In this document: positions 9,503-17,899 of the stretch, piece by piece | How the letters are laid out: every line of letters starts with the position of its first letter | How positions within the stretch are numbered: position 1 is the first letter of the stretch | Position numbers and translations under genes: made by a program | Notes under the pieces: generated by a model | The model's input: only the letters and a program-made list of their open reading frames with translations | Database searches by the model: none | What the model was told of the DNA's origin: nothing | Assembly: GCF_032229285.1 (NCBI RefSeq) | Contig: NZ_CP135084.1 | Span: forward strand, 2,666,001-2,730,000 | Origin: Rheinheimera sp. MMS21-TC3 | GTDB lineage: Bacteria; Pseudomonadota; Gammaproteobacteria; Enterobacterales; Alteromonadaceae | Direction: 5' to 3' | Length of the DNA stretch: 64,000 bases

Positions 9503-10255
9503 TTAACCGTAAGATACTTCTAACACGTCACTTAATTTCACTGCGCCTAACCCAAGAAGGTTGAGCATAATGCTGCCATTAGCACCGCCATTCATGCTTA
9601 CACTACCAACAGGGGTATAAACATTGACTGGCAAGCTACTGTTAGAGCCATCAGTATAAGCAACATCGACTTTTATTTTATAAACGCCAGCTTTAACCCG
9701 ATTGACAACGTCTTCATCACCCTCAACGGCGTCAGCATCGACTTCAGAGCCTGTGCCGTTATGGCTACCATCCCAGATAAAGTCATTCTTACCGACTTTA
9801 GGGTTGTCAACACTAAAGCTTTGAATAACTTCACCTTTATCATTTTCTATACTAATTTTCATGCTAGTTGCTGGTTTGTCTAACGTGATGTTGCCACGCG
9901 ATAAAGTATCACCTGTGAAGACAATTTCATCAGATTGCGTTAACACACTTCGGCCAACTAAAGATGAAGCTTGTAAGGCTTGGTTAGAGCTCATGTTTTC
10001 AGCAAAACCGGCAAAGCTTTTATTTAGGGAGTTAATACCATCCGCCATAGTGAAATTGGTCATTTGCGCTATCATCTGATCATTTTCAACCGGTTTAGTT
10101 GGATCTTGAAAAGCTAATTGTTGGGTTAGCAATGCAAAGAAATCAGACTGGGTTAAAGCGCCATTATTTTTGTCTGCTACTTTATTTTTTTCACCCCAGT
10201 ACATGCCATCTAATGCACTGTTGTTAACGTTGGAGTTATTAACGTTGCTAGTCAT
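9503..10255 (-). CDS. flgD: Hook assembly scaffold FlgD
   Basis: Hook cap protein needed for FlgE polymerization and lost from the finished hook. The N-terminal part has the conserved LTQSDFFALLTQQLAFQDPT (about residues 35-54) and PVENDQMIAQMTNFTMADGI. The C-terminal part forms the FlgD Ig-like/tudor-like fold. At 250 residues it is slightly longer than E. coli FlgD because of an acidic loop (DADAVEGDEDVVNR). The first residues contain a short repeat NVNNSNVNNS. Confidence 0.95.
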   Translation of the reverse strand: MTSNVNNSNVNNSALDGMYWGEKNKVADKNNGALTQSDFFALLTQQLAFQDPTKPVENDQMIAQMTNFTMADGINSLNKSFAGFAENMSSNQALQASSLVGRSVLTQSDEIVFTGDTLSRGNITLDKPATSMKISIENDKGEVIQSFSVDNPKVGKNDFIWDGSHNGTGSEVDADAVEGDEDVVNRVKAGVYKIKVDVAYTDGSNSSLPVNVYTPVGSVSMNGGANGSIMLNLLGLGAVKLSDVLEVSYG

Positions 10256-10264
10256 AATTTACCC

Positions 10265-10687
10265 TTAACCTTGGCCTAATCTTAGGGTGCGCATAACCAT
10301 TTGCTTAGCAGCATCAGCCGTTTGCACATTCGTATCATAAGAGCGTGAAGCCGAAATCATATTGGCCATCTCTTCCATAATATTGACGTTGGGCTTATAA
10401 ATGTAACCATTCTCATCTGCCAACGGATGGTTAGGCGCATACTCAACATTTAAAGGTGCATCAGATTCCACTATGCCAAGCACTTTAACGCCAACATTAT
10501 CTTCACCTTGCATTTGCTTTGCAGCTGATAGCTCAGCAGCAAACACAGGGTGCCTAGCGCGATAAGTTTGCTCTACGCTACTACTAACACTGTTAGCATT
10601 GGCAATATTACTGGCAGTAGTGTTCATACGTACTGATTGCGCAGCCATACCACTACCGGCAATATCAAAAATCTTATACATGCTCAT
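10265..10687 (-). CDS. flgC: Flagellar proximal rod protein FlgC
   Basis: Small proximal rod subunit of 140 residues, normal for the family. The N-terminal motif FDIAGSGMAAQSVRMNTTAS, then NIANANSVS, and the C-terminal helix with EEMANMISASRSYDTNVQTA are intact. Its start lies a few bases after the flgB stop and it belongs to the flgBCDE transcript. Confidence 0.96.
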   Translation of the reverse strand: MSMYKIFDIAGSGMAAQSVRMNTTASNIANANSVSSSVEQTYRARHPVFAAELSAAKQMQGEDNVGVKVLGIVESDAPLNVEYAPNHPLADENGYIYKPNVNIMEEMANMISASRSYDTNVQTADAAKQMVMRTLRLGQG

Positions 10688-10689
10688 AA

Positions 10690-11091
10690 TTATTGCCCTC
10701 CACCGGTGATAGCTTTTTTCAAGCCACTTATTCTGGCGGTTAAGAAAGCTAAACTGGCTTGGTACTCCATACTGTTTTTCATAAAGGCATTACGCTCATG
10801 ATTAATATCAACAGTATTACCATCCCCAGTATCTGCCTGATCAGGATTCCTATACAGAGTATCGCCGCCTAATTGGTTTGAAATTGCAAAGTGCTTTTCA
10901 TGAGTGCGGCCTATAGAGCCTGATTGATGCGCTTTAGCTAGCTTCATCGCTTGGCCAAAGTCGATATCTCGCGCTTTATAACCTGGCGTATCGGCGTTTG
11001 CGATATTTTCAGATAGCACCTGCGCCCGTCGATCTCGGATCATTAACGCCTCAGGATGCAGACCAAATGCTTTGTCAAAACTGATTGCCAT
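10690..11091 (-). CDS. flgB: Flagellar proximal rod protein FlgB
   Basis: First rod subunit of 133 residues. Recognised by the N-terminal ALMIRDRRAQVLSENIANAD followed by TPGYKARDIDF, and by the C-terminal MKNSMEYQASLAFLTARISG. It is the first gene of flgBCDE, 48 nt downstream of a well-matched σ54 promoter. No defects are seen. Confidence 0.96.
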   Translation of the reverse strand: MAISFDKAFGLHPEALMIRDRRAQVLSENIANADTPGYKARDIDFGQAMKLAKAHQSGSIGRTHEKHFAISNQLGGDTLYRNPDQADTGDGNTVDINHERNAFMKNSMEYQASLAFLTARISGLKKAITGGGQ

Positions 11092-11138
11092 TTTTTTGCC
11101 ACCTTAGAATTACTATTAGCACTGTTAGTAATTCAGAA

Positions 11139-11153
11139 GCAATTTATAGGCCA
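11139..11153 (-). promoter_or_regulatory. σ54 promoter for flgBCDE
   Basis: Minus-strand TGGCCTATAAATTGC has the invariant TGG and TTGC elements with the exact -24/-12 spacing of σ54 promoters. It sits in the cheR-flgB gap, about 48 nt before the flgB ATG. It implies RpoN plus a FlrC/FlaM-type activator for the hook-basal-body genes, as known in vibrios; the activator itself is not in the window. Confidence 0.8.
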
Positions 11154-11177
11154 CAATTTAGATAAAAAGGAGGGAGG

Positions 11178-12011
11178 CTAAGACTTTTTTCGGTAAATAA
11201 TGCCAGGATTGCAGCGAATCATATCAAAATCACTGTTAATACTAGACAGTGATTCAGAGGCCCCTAAAATAAGAAACCCTTTAGAATTAAGTGATTGAGC
11301 AAACTTTGCGATAATCTGTGCTTTAATATCACCTGAAAAGTAAATCAGTACATTACGACAAAATATGACGTCAAATTTACCAAGTAAACTATAACTATCT
11401 AATAAATTTAAATGGCGAAAACTAACATTATTTTTTACTTCTGGCTTTAATTGCATCAAACCCTTGCCGCTATCGGCAAAAAATCGGCTACGTCGCTCTG
11501 GCGATAAACCTCGAGCTAAAGCTAAACCGTCATATTCTCCGCGCCGACACTGTTCAAGCATTGTCGTTGAAATATCAGTACCTAAAATACTTACATTTAA
11601 TTGTTGCGCAGCGGTTTTTAACTGTTGATATTCCAAAACAGACATAGAAATTGAGTAAGGCTCTTGGCCGCTAGAGCTAGCAGCTGACCAAATTTTAATA
11701 TTACGCTTAGTTTTTTCTAACTCAGGTAGTATTACCTTTTTTAATAATTCAAACGGATAAGTATCACGAAACCATAAGGTTTCATTAGTAGTCATGGCAT
11801 CAATAACCGCAGTTCTTAATTGCCGTTCTATAGGGTTTAATGTTTTTTGCACTAATTCAGATAGTGAGTTAATTGCAAAGCGTTGCATTAAAGGTGCTAA
11901 ACGACTTTTAACTAAATATTGCTTATTTTCACCTAAAACTATGCCACATTGCAGTTCTAAGAAATCACAAAACTGTTTATATTCTATGTCATACAATTCT
12001 TTATTTGACAC
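11178..12011 (-). CDS. cheR: Chemotaxis protein methyltransferase CheR
   Basis: SAM-dependent glutamate methyltransferase that adapts chemoreceptors. The N-terminal helical domain (~1-75) is followed by MTTNETLWFRD (73-83), where CheR enzymes carry their conserved Asn/Thr/Arg. The SAM-binding WSAASSSGQEPYS (108-120) and the downstream FDVIFCRNVLIYF complete the fold. The length of 277 residues is normal. It starts with GTG at 12011, preceded by AAGGGT about 7 nt away. It lies directly downstream of cheV, as in vibrios and Shewanella. Confidence 0.95.
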   Translation of the reverse strand: MSNKELYDIEYKQFCDFLELQCGIVLGENKQYLVKSRLAPLMQRFAINSLSELVQKTLNPIERQLRTAVIDAMTTNETLWFRDTYPFELLKKVILPELEKTKRNIKIWSAASSSGQEPYSISMSVLEYQQLKTAAQQLNVSILGTDISTTMLEQCRRGEYDGLALARGLSPERRSRFFADSGKGLMQLKPEVKNNVSFRHLNLLDSYSLLGKFDVIFCRNVLIYFSGDIKAQIIAKFAQSLNSKGFLILGASESLSSINSDFDMIRCNPGIIYRKKS

Positions 12012-12020
12012 ACGTTACCC

Positions 12021-12950
12021 TTACACTATTTGTAGCCATTTCTGGACAGACTCTGCCAGTTCGTTAGGATTAAATTTGGCAATAAAGTCATCAGCCCCTA
12101 CTTTTTTAACCATTTGCTGATTAAACACGCCACTTAACGATGTATGTAAAATGACATGTAATTGCTGCAGTTTTGGATCAGATTTAACTTCTGCTGTTAA
12201 GGTATAACCATCCATCTCTGGCATCTCAATATCTGAAATTAACAAACCAATTTTTTCAGTGACACAGTGGCTGCATTCTTGCGCAGTTTGTTGTAAAAAC
12301 TTTAGTGCTTCACGGCCATTGTTTACCAACTCCATCTGTACCCCTAAGCTTGCTAATGCACGCTTTACTTGGTTTCTAGCTACTGCAGAGTCATCGGCAA
12401 TTAAAATGATTCTATCGCCTAAGTCCTTCGCTATACGCTGAGTATCCATTGGGCTGGTCACAGTAGTCGCTGAGGGTGAGATTTCTTCTAAAATTTTCTC
12501 AACATCTAAAATCTCTATTAATTCGTTATCTATTTCTGTCACTGCAGTTAAATAACTTTGTTTGCCTGTTGCTCCTTGTGGCGGCGGCATAATGTTTTCC
12601 CAGTTAATATTAATAATACGATCAACGCCATTAACTAAGAAGCCTTGTACCGAGCGATTATATTCAGCAATAACAATAAAGCTATTACTAATATCACTAA
12701 TGGCTCTTCCGCCAGTAGCTAAACTTAAATCGATAACAGAAATAGCTTGGCCACGAATATAAGCAATACCTTTTACATACTTGTTTCGTCTTGGCACCGC
12801 AGTTAAAGGCGGGCATTGAATAACCTCACGCACTTTAAACACGTTAATACCGTAGCGTTGGCGACCAGCCAATTTAAATAACAATAATTCAAGCCTATTT
12901 TGGCCGACTAATTGTGTACGTTGATTGACTGAGTCTAAAATCCCTGCCAT
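12021..12950 (-). CDS. cheV: Chemotaxis coupling/response regulator CheV
   Basis: CheW-receiver fusion that couples receptors to CheA and is thought to act in adaptation. The CheW-like domain covers residues ~20-160. The receiver domain (~180-309) has the acidic pair D186/D187, phosphoacceptor D240 in LISDIEMPEMDG and a C-terminal lysine in the DDFIAKF segment. The length of 309 residues is typical. The gene is divergent from flgA across about 136 bp. A weak σ54-like site there is listed among the rejected items. Confidence 0.95.
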   Translation of the reverse strand: MAGILDSVNQRTQLVGQNRLELLLFKLAGRQRYGINVFKVREVIQCPPLTAVPRRNKYVKGIAYIRGQAISVIDLSLATGGRAISDISNSFIVIAEYNRSVQGFLVNGVDRIININWENIMPPPQGATGKQSYLTAVTEIDNELIEILDVEKILEEISPSATTVTSPMDTQRIAKDLGDRIILIADDSAVARNQVKRALASLGVQMELVNNGREALKFLQQTAQECSHCVTEKIGLLISDIEMPEMDGYTLTAEVKSDPKLQQLHVILHTSLSGVFNQQMVKKVGADDFIAKFNPNELAESVQKWLQIV

Positions 12951-13086
12951 TAGCTACCTCTTTTTTTACTCTACAAAACACAAACCACATAGATTAATTG
13001 GACTTAGGCGCGATTCTTGCTTGCTACCTTGCTATATTGATATTTGTATATTATCGCATTAATTAATAAAGCATAGCTGAATCCAT

Positions 13087-13797
13087 ATGAAAAAGTACCA
13101 ATATTTATTACATCATTTAAAGCAACTATACTTAACCTTACTGTTACTAGCCGTTTCTTTTAATGCTATGGCTCTAGAGTATACGCCTGCAGAGTTAAGC
13201 CAAGCTGCGGACAATTGGCTTAAACAAGAATTATCCCAGCTTAGTAATGGTGAATTATTACCAAAATTTGTGCCACTAGATGACCGAATTGGCATTAAAA
13301 GTTGCACAGAGCCCATCGACTTTAGCTTGTCACAGCCTATTAGCCAGCGGCAAAACACTATTCTTATTCAATGTCTAAGCGGTGACCAATGGAAGCTGTA
13401 TTTATCTGTCCGTATTGATGAAATAGTACAAGCCGTTATTTTAAAGCAAAATGTTGCTACAGGTGCCCAAATTACGGCCGATATGTTAGCATTCGAGACC
13501 CGTGAACGACGCTTTGTGCGCGGCAGCTTAGTATCAGAGCCACGCCAAATAATTGGCGCTAAAGCAAAACGCTCATTAAGTATGGGCCAAATGATGACAT
13601 TACAAGATGTTTGCCTTGTGTGTAAAGGTGATCTTGTTACAATATCTGTTAGTAATAATGGGTTAAATGTTGCTGCTAGTGGTATAGCGCAACAAGATGG
13701 CAGTTTAGGCGATACCATAGAGCTGATAAATCGCCAATCAAAACGCCGCGTGCGTGCTGAAGTGACAGGTGTAGATCAAGTGAGCGTTCAATTTTAA
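13087..13797 (+). CDS. flgA: P-ring assembly chaperone FlgA
   Basis: Periplasmic chaperone for P-ring (FlgI) assembly. The signal peptide covers residues ~1-29 (hydrophobic LYLTLLLLAVSFNAMA). The C-terminal half is the SAF domain (about residues 110-236), with VATGAQITADML and GQMMTLQDVCLVCKGDLVTI, then the conserved closing region with INRQSKRRVRAEVTG. The 236-residue length is normal. It is transcribed away from cheV and followed after 87 bp by flgM. Confidence 0.94.
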   Translation: MKKYQYLLHHLKQLYLTLLLLAVSFNAMALEYTPAELSQAADNWLKQELSQLSNGELLPKFVPLDDRIGIKSCTEPIDFSLSQPISQRQNTILIQCLSGDQWKLYLSVRIDEIVQAVILKQNVATGAQITADMLAFETRERRFVRGSLVSEPRQIIGAKAKRSLSMGQMMTLQDVCLVCKGDLVTISVSNNGLNVAASGIAQQDGSLGDTIELINRQSKRRVRAEVTGVDQVSVQF

Positions 13798-13816
13798 ATT
13801 ATTTTAATAATTTTAC

Positions 13817-13843
13817 TCAAGTTTTCTTAAGTCTTGCCGTTAA
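13817..13843 (+). promoter_or_regulatory. σ28 (FliA) promoter for flgMN
   Basis: TCAAGTTT, 11 nt, GCCGTTAA matches the enterobacterial σ28 consensus TAAAGTTT-N11-GCCGATAA at 14 of 16 positions with exact spacing. It lies about 40 nt before the flgM ATG. It implies autogenous control, because FlgM is the FliA anti-sigma factor. Confidence 0.8.
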
Positions 13844-13884
13844 GCTGTACATAGGGATCTGTATTAAGGTAATGAGGTTAGATT

Positions 13885-14202
13885 ATGGCTATTAATATCA
13901 ACAATTTGCAAAACAACACTCAAGTAAAAGCAGACAAGGTTGAGCAACAAACTCAACGTCAGCAAACTAGTGTGCAGCAAAATGCCAGCCAAGTGCCGAG
14001 TCAAAAACAAGACTCAGTATCGCTGACACCACAAGCGCAGCAAATGACAAAGCTGACTGAGAAAGCTAGTAATAGTAGTGGTATCGACCAAGAGAAGGTT
14101 GATAAAATTAAGCAGGCAATCAGTGAAGGTAAATATAAAATTAACGTTGAAGAACTAGCAAAACGTATTGTTCAGTTTGAAGATGAGTTATTCGGCCATT
14201 AA
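13885..14202 (+). CDS. flgM: Anti-sigma-28 factor FlgM
   Basis: Inhibitor of FliA (σ28) that is exported once the hook is complete. The first ~50 residues are Gln/Lys-rich and predicted to be disordered, as expected for an exported substrate. The C-terminal half, with DSVSLTPQAQQMTKL and IDQEKVDKIKQAISEGKYKI, matches the FlgM family σ-binding helices. It has 105 residues. Its stop overlaps the flgN start as TAATG, indicating coupling. Confidence 0.93.
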   Translation: MAININNLQNNTQVKADKVEQQTQRQQTSVQQNASQVPSQKQDSVSLTPQAQQMTKLTEKASNSSGIDQEKVDKIKQAISEGKYKINVEELAKRIVQFEDELFGH

Positions 14203-14630
14203 TGACTACTGATCAAGCCTCTACCCTATTAAAGCAACAACAACAGCAGCTGGATTCGCTGCTGTTATTGTTGCGGCAAGAACTTGCCGCGCTATCTGAG
14301 CGTGATATTGCCAATATTGAAAGACTTACTGCTGAAAAAAATCATCTAATAGCACAAATAGAACAAACCGATAATGCTGTTGCTCAGCTACCTAACTTAG
14401 CCGACATTAAACAGCTAAGCTGGTTTAGTGAAAGTGTGGCTAAAATTGATACCGTACTAGCTGATTGCAAACAGCAAAATGAAGTTAACCAGCAAGTGCT
14501 TGAGCAAAGCCAATTAATTCTAGAAAGATTTAAGAACGCACTATTATCCCAAAAAGGTAAGTCAGGATTAACCTATACCAATAAAGGCAAGCCTTCTGTC
14601 GATAATATAGGCAAAGGAATTAAAGCCTAA
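14202..14630 (+). CDS. flgN: Flagellar export chaperone FlgN
   Basis: Cytoplasmic chaperone for FlgK and FlgL. The 142-residue protein is almost entirely helical and coiled-coil-like (LLKQQQQQLDSLLLLLRQEL, then ERDIANIERLTAEKNHLIAQ), as in the FlgN family, with a basic disordered tail. Identity rests on this pattern and on its position directly after flgM with overlapping stop and start codons. Confidence 0.9.
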   Translation: MTTDQASTLLKQQQQQLDSLLLLLRQELAALSERDIANIERLTAEKNHLIAQIEQTDNAVAQLPNLADIKQLSWFSESVAKIDTVLADCKQQNEVNQQVLEQSQLILERFKNALLSQKGKSGLTYTNKGKPSVDNIGKGIKA

Positions 14631-14643
14631 CTACCAAACCTAA

Positions 14644-15114
14644 CTAATTATAATAACGGATCCGTTTAATCTTTTGCGTTGGCACTGTGGCTTGATATAG
14701 CTGATATACCTGTTCAAAGTCTAATTCTAACTCAGTAATATATACCTCATCCACCGCGTAGGTTTTTAGCACTTTTGCTCCTTTAATCACCCCTGATACC
14801 GATGCGGATAAAGCACTATTAGTTATTACCATGTCTTTTAGGTTTGATTTTGCGTCAACTTTTTGGCCGTATACCATTTCTGTTAACTCGCGATAGGCTT
14901 CTAGCTTTGATGCTGTCATAGCTTGCAGCATTCTTTGCTGCTCAGTTTCGCCTGATTGTAATCTAATAGGCGCATAGCCTACTGCTAGCAGTACTGGAAA
15001 ACTTTGTGGCACAACCTGAGCATATTCAACATAACGGCTATTCATAGGCGTGCATGCTGTTGTTGTGACTACTAAGCCTAAGGTTAGGCTTAAGGCGTAT
15101 AAAACAGTTTTCAT
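14644..15114 (-). CDS. flgP: Flagellar outer-membrane lipoprotein FlgP
   Basis: LPP20-family lipoprotein of 156 residues that in vibrios forms outer rings around the flagellar base and is needed for motility. A lipoprotein signal ends at Cys21 (VTTTAC). The conserved region RLQSGETEQQRMLQAMTASK, then LEAYRELTEMVYGQKV and LSASVSGVIKGAKVLKTYAV, is characteristic. It is divergent from flgT and has its own σ54-type promoter at 15157-15171. In Vibrio flgO and flgP are neighbours; here flgT and a tRNA separate them. Confidence 0.9.
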   Translation of the reverse strand: MKTVLYALSLTLGLVVTTTACTPMNSRYVEYAQVVPQSFPVLLAVGYAPIRLQSGETEQQRMLQAMTASKLEAYRELTEMVYGQKVDAKSNLKDMVITNSALSASVSGVIKGAKVLKTYAVDEVYITELELDFEQVYQLYQATVPTQKIKRIRYYN

Positions 15115-15156
15115 TTCGCAGTATTCTCGTATTCGTTATACACTAATACAGTATTA

Positions 15157-15171
15157 GCAATATCTAAGCCA
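15157..15171 (-). promoter_or_regulatory. σ54 promoter for flgP
   Basis: Minus-strand TGGCTTAGATATTGC has TGG and TTGC with exact -24/-12 spacing, about 43 nt before the flgP ATG. It resembles the sites before flgB, flgF and the flgO-like gene. Confidence 0.75.
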
Positions 15172-15231
15172 GATATAAGGCATGCATTTTGCTTTACATT
15201 AATTAAGTGTCAATCGTTGGCTAGGAACTCT

Positions 15232-16386
15232 ATGAAACACTCTATAAGACAGAGCGCAGTTATATCAAGCTTAGTATTATTACTATTTACCGCCCCCAGC
15301 AAAGCAGTATGGTACGAAGCAACTGGGCAAGCGCAAGTTAAGCAAGGTGATCTAGCTCAAGCTAGGCATATTGCTATAAATGATGCTTTAAGTCGTGCTG
15401 CACTATTCGCCGGAGCCAAGGTACAAAGTAGCCAACAGGTCTTAAACGGCGTTTTACAACACTCAATGCTAGATATTAACAGCCAGTATCAAGTTAGCCA
15501 GCTGCAAGTGATGTCTGAAACCCAAAGAGGTAACCTATTAACGGTTGTTATTAGAGCAGATCTTAACGCCAACAGTTCAGAGCCAAGTTGCCAAGCCCAG
15601 CAATACCAAAAACCGCTGCTACTTAGCCAAATTCGGCTTGCCGCGCGTGAAGATGCTATTTATGGCCAGTTATTTTCGTTAGATAAAGATGCCACCAACC
15701 AATTACATTATCAAATGCAAGATAATACCTCGGCAGCCATTACAACAACTTTAGCTCATAGCACTAGCCTAGCAGAGCTACAACCGACCTATAGCGATCA
15801 ATTATTTCGTCAAGGCGCACAATATATTGTTAGTGCCACTATCAAAGACTTATCGCTTGGTGAAAAGACCCATCAATTTTGGCAAAGGGCACAAAAGCAG
15901 CGCTTTTTTGCCTTAGATGTTGTGCTATATGACTTGTTTGACCAAAGCGTGGTTTATCAGCAAGAGTATAGAACCGAATCTACTTGGCCTTATAAAAAGA
16001 AGCATACGCCTGCTAGCCATAGCCAAGCCTTTTGGCAATGGCCTTACGGCCAAAAGATAGATCAGTTATTAGCCGCTGTCGCTCAAGACTTACAACAACA
16101 GTTACAATGTAAGCCTTTATTGACTAGCATTAGCCAAGTAGCTAATAACCAAGTGTTTTTTAATATTGGCAAACAGAACGGCATAAAAGTAGGTGATAAA
16201 CTACAGTTAATTCAAGTCAAGCGCGATCCCACAAAGCCGCAAATTAAACTATTAACCCAAAGCGACGTTGTATTAATAGTGCGCCAAGTAAGCGAACAAC
16301 ATGCCATGGCCGAGCCTGAAAATGATGCATTACTGCAGCATATCCAAGCTGCAGATATTGTTAGCGTGCATAAAAGTCAAAAATAA
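15232..16386 (+). CDS. flgT: Flagellar assembly protein FlgT
   Basis: H-ring protein that in Vibrio surrounds the LP ring and supports MotX/MotY assembly. The 384-residue protein has a signal peptide (~1-25, LVLLLFTAPSKA) and starts its mature part with VWYEATGQAQVKQGDLAQAR. It has FlgT N-terminal, middle and C-terminal regions, the last with VFFNIGKQNGIKVGDKLQLI. An in-frame TTG exists at 15217. I prefer ATG 15232 because AGGA lies about 7 nt upstream and the signal peptide then begins properly. Confidence 0.9.
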   Translation: MKHSIRQSAVISSLVLLLFTAPSKAVWYEATGQAQVKQGDLAQARHIAINDALSRAALFAGAKVQSSQQVLNGVLQHSMLDINSQYQVSQLQVMSETQRGNLLTVVIRADLNANSSEPSCQAQQYQKPLLLSQIRLAAREDAIYGQLFSLDKDATNQLHYQMQDNTSAAITTTLAHSTSLAELQPTYSDQLFRQGAQYIVSATIKDLSLGEKTHQFWQRAQKQRFFALDVVLYDLFDQSVVYQQEYRTESTWPYKKKHTPASHSQAFWQWPYGQKIDQLLAAVAQDLQQQLQCKPLLTSISQVANNQVFFNIGKQNGIKVGDKLQLIQVKRDPTKPQIKLLTQSDVVLIVRQVSEQHAMAEPENDALLQHIQAADIVSVHKSQK

Positions 16387-16523
16387 AGCTTTAACTTTGC
16401 TTTAATGACTAAGCCCAATTGCATAAAATGTAACCGTACAGTAGAAAACTACTTATTCAAGCCATTTCTTACCTGATAAAGGGTACTTATTTTATCAATT
16501 TTTATATAGAATAAGCGCCATTA

Positions 16524-16600
16524 GTCCCAGTAGCTCAGATGGATAGAGCGCGCCCCTCCTAAGGGCGAGGCCACAGGTTCGACTCCTGTCTGGGACGCCA
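16524..16600 (+). tRNA. tRNA-Arg(CCT)
   Basis: A full 77-nt cloverleaf can be drawn. The acceptor stem is GTCCCAG/CTGGGAC with encoded GCCA. The D stem is GCTC/GAGC. The anticodon stem is CGCCC/GGGCG with loop CTCCTAA (anticodon CCT, reading AGG). The T arm is ACAGG-TTCGACT-CCTGT. It is a single gene between flgT and the flgO-like pair. I see no attachment-site duplication or integrase beside it. Confidence 0.96.
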
Positions 16601-16620
16601 TTTTGCTTACTGCTGAGAGT

Positions 16621-17223
16621 TTAGCCTTGCTTGAGCTGTAAGCCTACTTGTTCATTGTGGCGAATAATTGCACTGACAACGGCTTCGGGGATAAAGGTTC
16701 GGGCAACTGACATTACTTGCTTATTATCAATGCGCACTAAGCGCGCGTTAATTAACATGCCTAATTGGTGCTGGGTCATAGTGCCGGTAACAACATAGCG
16801 AATAGGTAATGCATCGCTTAACTCTTCATAATTACGGCTTAATACAAAATCACCCTGCTCTGTTACTCTAATATAGTCAGTCGCTTTATAATCTAGCACC
16901 GGTACACCAAAAGTATGTAAGTCATGCATCATGGCTTCACTTAAGTGGTTACTTAAAATACTGCCTTGCTCTAAAGCAGAATCAACAAAAGTAAAGTTTG
17001 TTACTGCAACTTGCGACTCAGGATCGGTTTGCTGCCAGTGCACAACCAATTGATACACTAAAGACTGCGAATAGGCATTAACTGTTAACTGCATAATATC
17101 ATCATCTTTTTGCCACTGCGCCTGTATAACCTGCTCTAATGATGGGGCTGTCATAGTTGGCGCTGTCGTTGTGGTGCAGGCTGTAAGCATAAGCACCGCC
17201 AGAGGCAGAGTTAAATATTTCAT
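16621..17223 (-). CDS. flgO: FlgO-family outer-membrane lipoprotein, second copy
   Basis: FlgO is an outer-membrane protein needed for normal sheathed or polar flagella in Vibrio. This 200-residue protein has a lipobox (LTAC, Cys16). It has the FlgO-domain pattern: VAVTNFTFVDSALEQGSILS, then LSEAMMHDLHTFGVPVLDYK, then RYVVTGTMTQHQLGMLINAR and RLVRIDNKQVMSVA. It overlaps the upstream related gene by 4 nt and is surely co-transcribed with it. Which of the two is the functional FlgO orthologue cannot be settled from sequence alone. Confidence 0.85.
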   Translation of the reverse strand: MKYLTLPLAVLMLTACTTTTAPTMTAPSLEQVIQAQWQKDDDIMQLTVNAYSQSLVYQLVVHWQQTDPESQVAVTNFTFVDSALEQGSILSNHLSEAMMHDLHTFGVPVLDYKATDYIRVTEQGDFVLSRNYEELSDALPIRYVVTGTMTQHQLGMLINARLVRIDNKQVMSVARTFIPEAVVSAIIRHNEQVGLQLKQG

Positions 17224-17822
17224 TTTTTGACTCCTGTTAAATCGCGACGGTACAACCTATTGCCTTGTTGAATCACACCTTGCTGCTGCCAAAATTTATC
17301 TGCAGGTATCAACTGGCTACTGGCAGCTAAAACTCGCTTATTTTTTACTGTAATTAAGCGTGTATTTAACATTATTCCTTCAGCCAAGATACTATAAGTA
17401 CCCACTAATAAAGTATCGGCTAAACTACTATTAGCTATAGTGGTTAATTGTCGTGATAAGGCTTGTTCATGATCGGACTGTAACGCTAGTTGATCTCGCA
17501 GTCGGTAATCATAAATATCATAGCCATGCTGCTTAATATGGCTAAGCATACTTTCACTTAATTGATTGGCCATTTGTTTTTCAGTCTCATCTGCTTGCGA
17601 CAGAGAAAAGCTATTAACAGGCACAAAAGAGCTAACTGCTATGCGAGGTTTACTAGCGCTATACCTTATATTATCCGGTAATTGCTGTAATAAGTTTGTG
17701 GTTAGTAACTGGCTATAATCATCCAGTGTATAAGCCTGCTGCTGGGTTGAGTTGCTTGCACTACAACTTATTAATAACCATAAGCTAATGCAACTAATAA
17801 CTAGAGATCTTAGCACTATCAT
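17220..17822 (-). CDS. FlgO-family lipoprotein, first copy
   Basis: Paralogue of the next gene, also 200 residues. It has a lipoprotein signal (LISC, Cys20) and the same order of elements: PRIAVSSFVPVNSFSLSQAD, LSESMLSHIKQHGYDIYDYR, DTLLVGTYSILAEGIMLNTR and LITVKNKRVLAASS. Similarity between the two is clear in layout but low in residues, so the duplication looks old. It is first of a two-gene unit behind a good σ54 promoter (17900-17914), tying both genes to the flagellar regulon. Confidence 0.82.
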   Translation of the reverse strand: MIVLRSLVISCISLWLLISCSASNSTQQQAYTLDDYSQLLTTNLLQQLPDNIRYSASKPRIAVSSFVPVNSFSLSQADETEKQMANQLSESMLSHIKQHGYDIYDYRLRDQLALQSDHEQALSRQLTTIANSSLADTLLVGTYSILAEGIMLNTRLITVKNKRVLAASSQLIPADKFWQQQGVIQQGNRLYRRDLTGVKK

Positions 17823-17899
17823 ACTGCCACCTTTGGTTAAGCCAGTTTACACTTTGATTAAATGTATTTGACCAATAATTTCTTAATAACGAAATTAAA

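Noticed and set aside
12973..12987. σ54-like TGGTTTGTGTTTTGT upstream of cheV
   Set aside because: The -12 element reads GT instead of the nearly invariant GC and the -24 part lacks GGC; clearly weaker than the four accepted sites.
16505..16523. Possible -10 element (TATAGAAT) before tRNA-Arg
   Set aside because: A/T-rich match, but no convincing -35 at the right distance.
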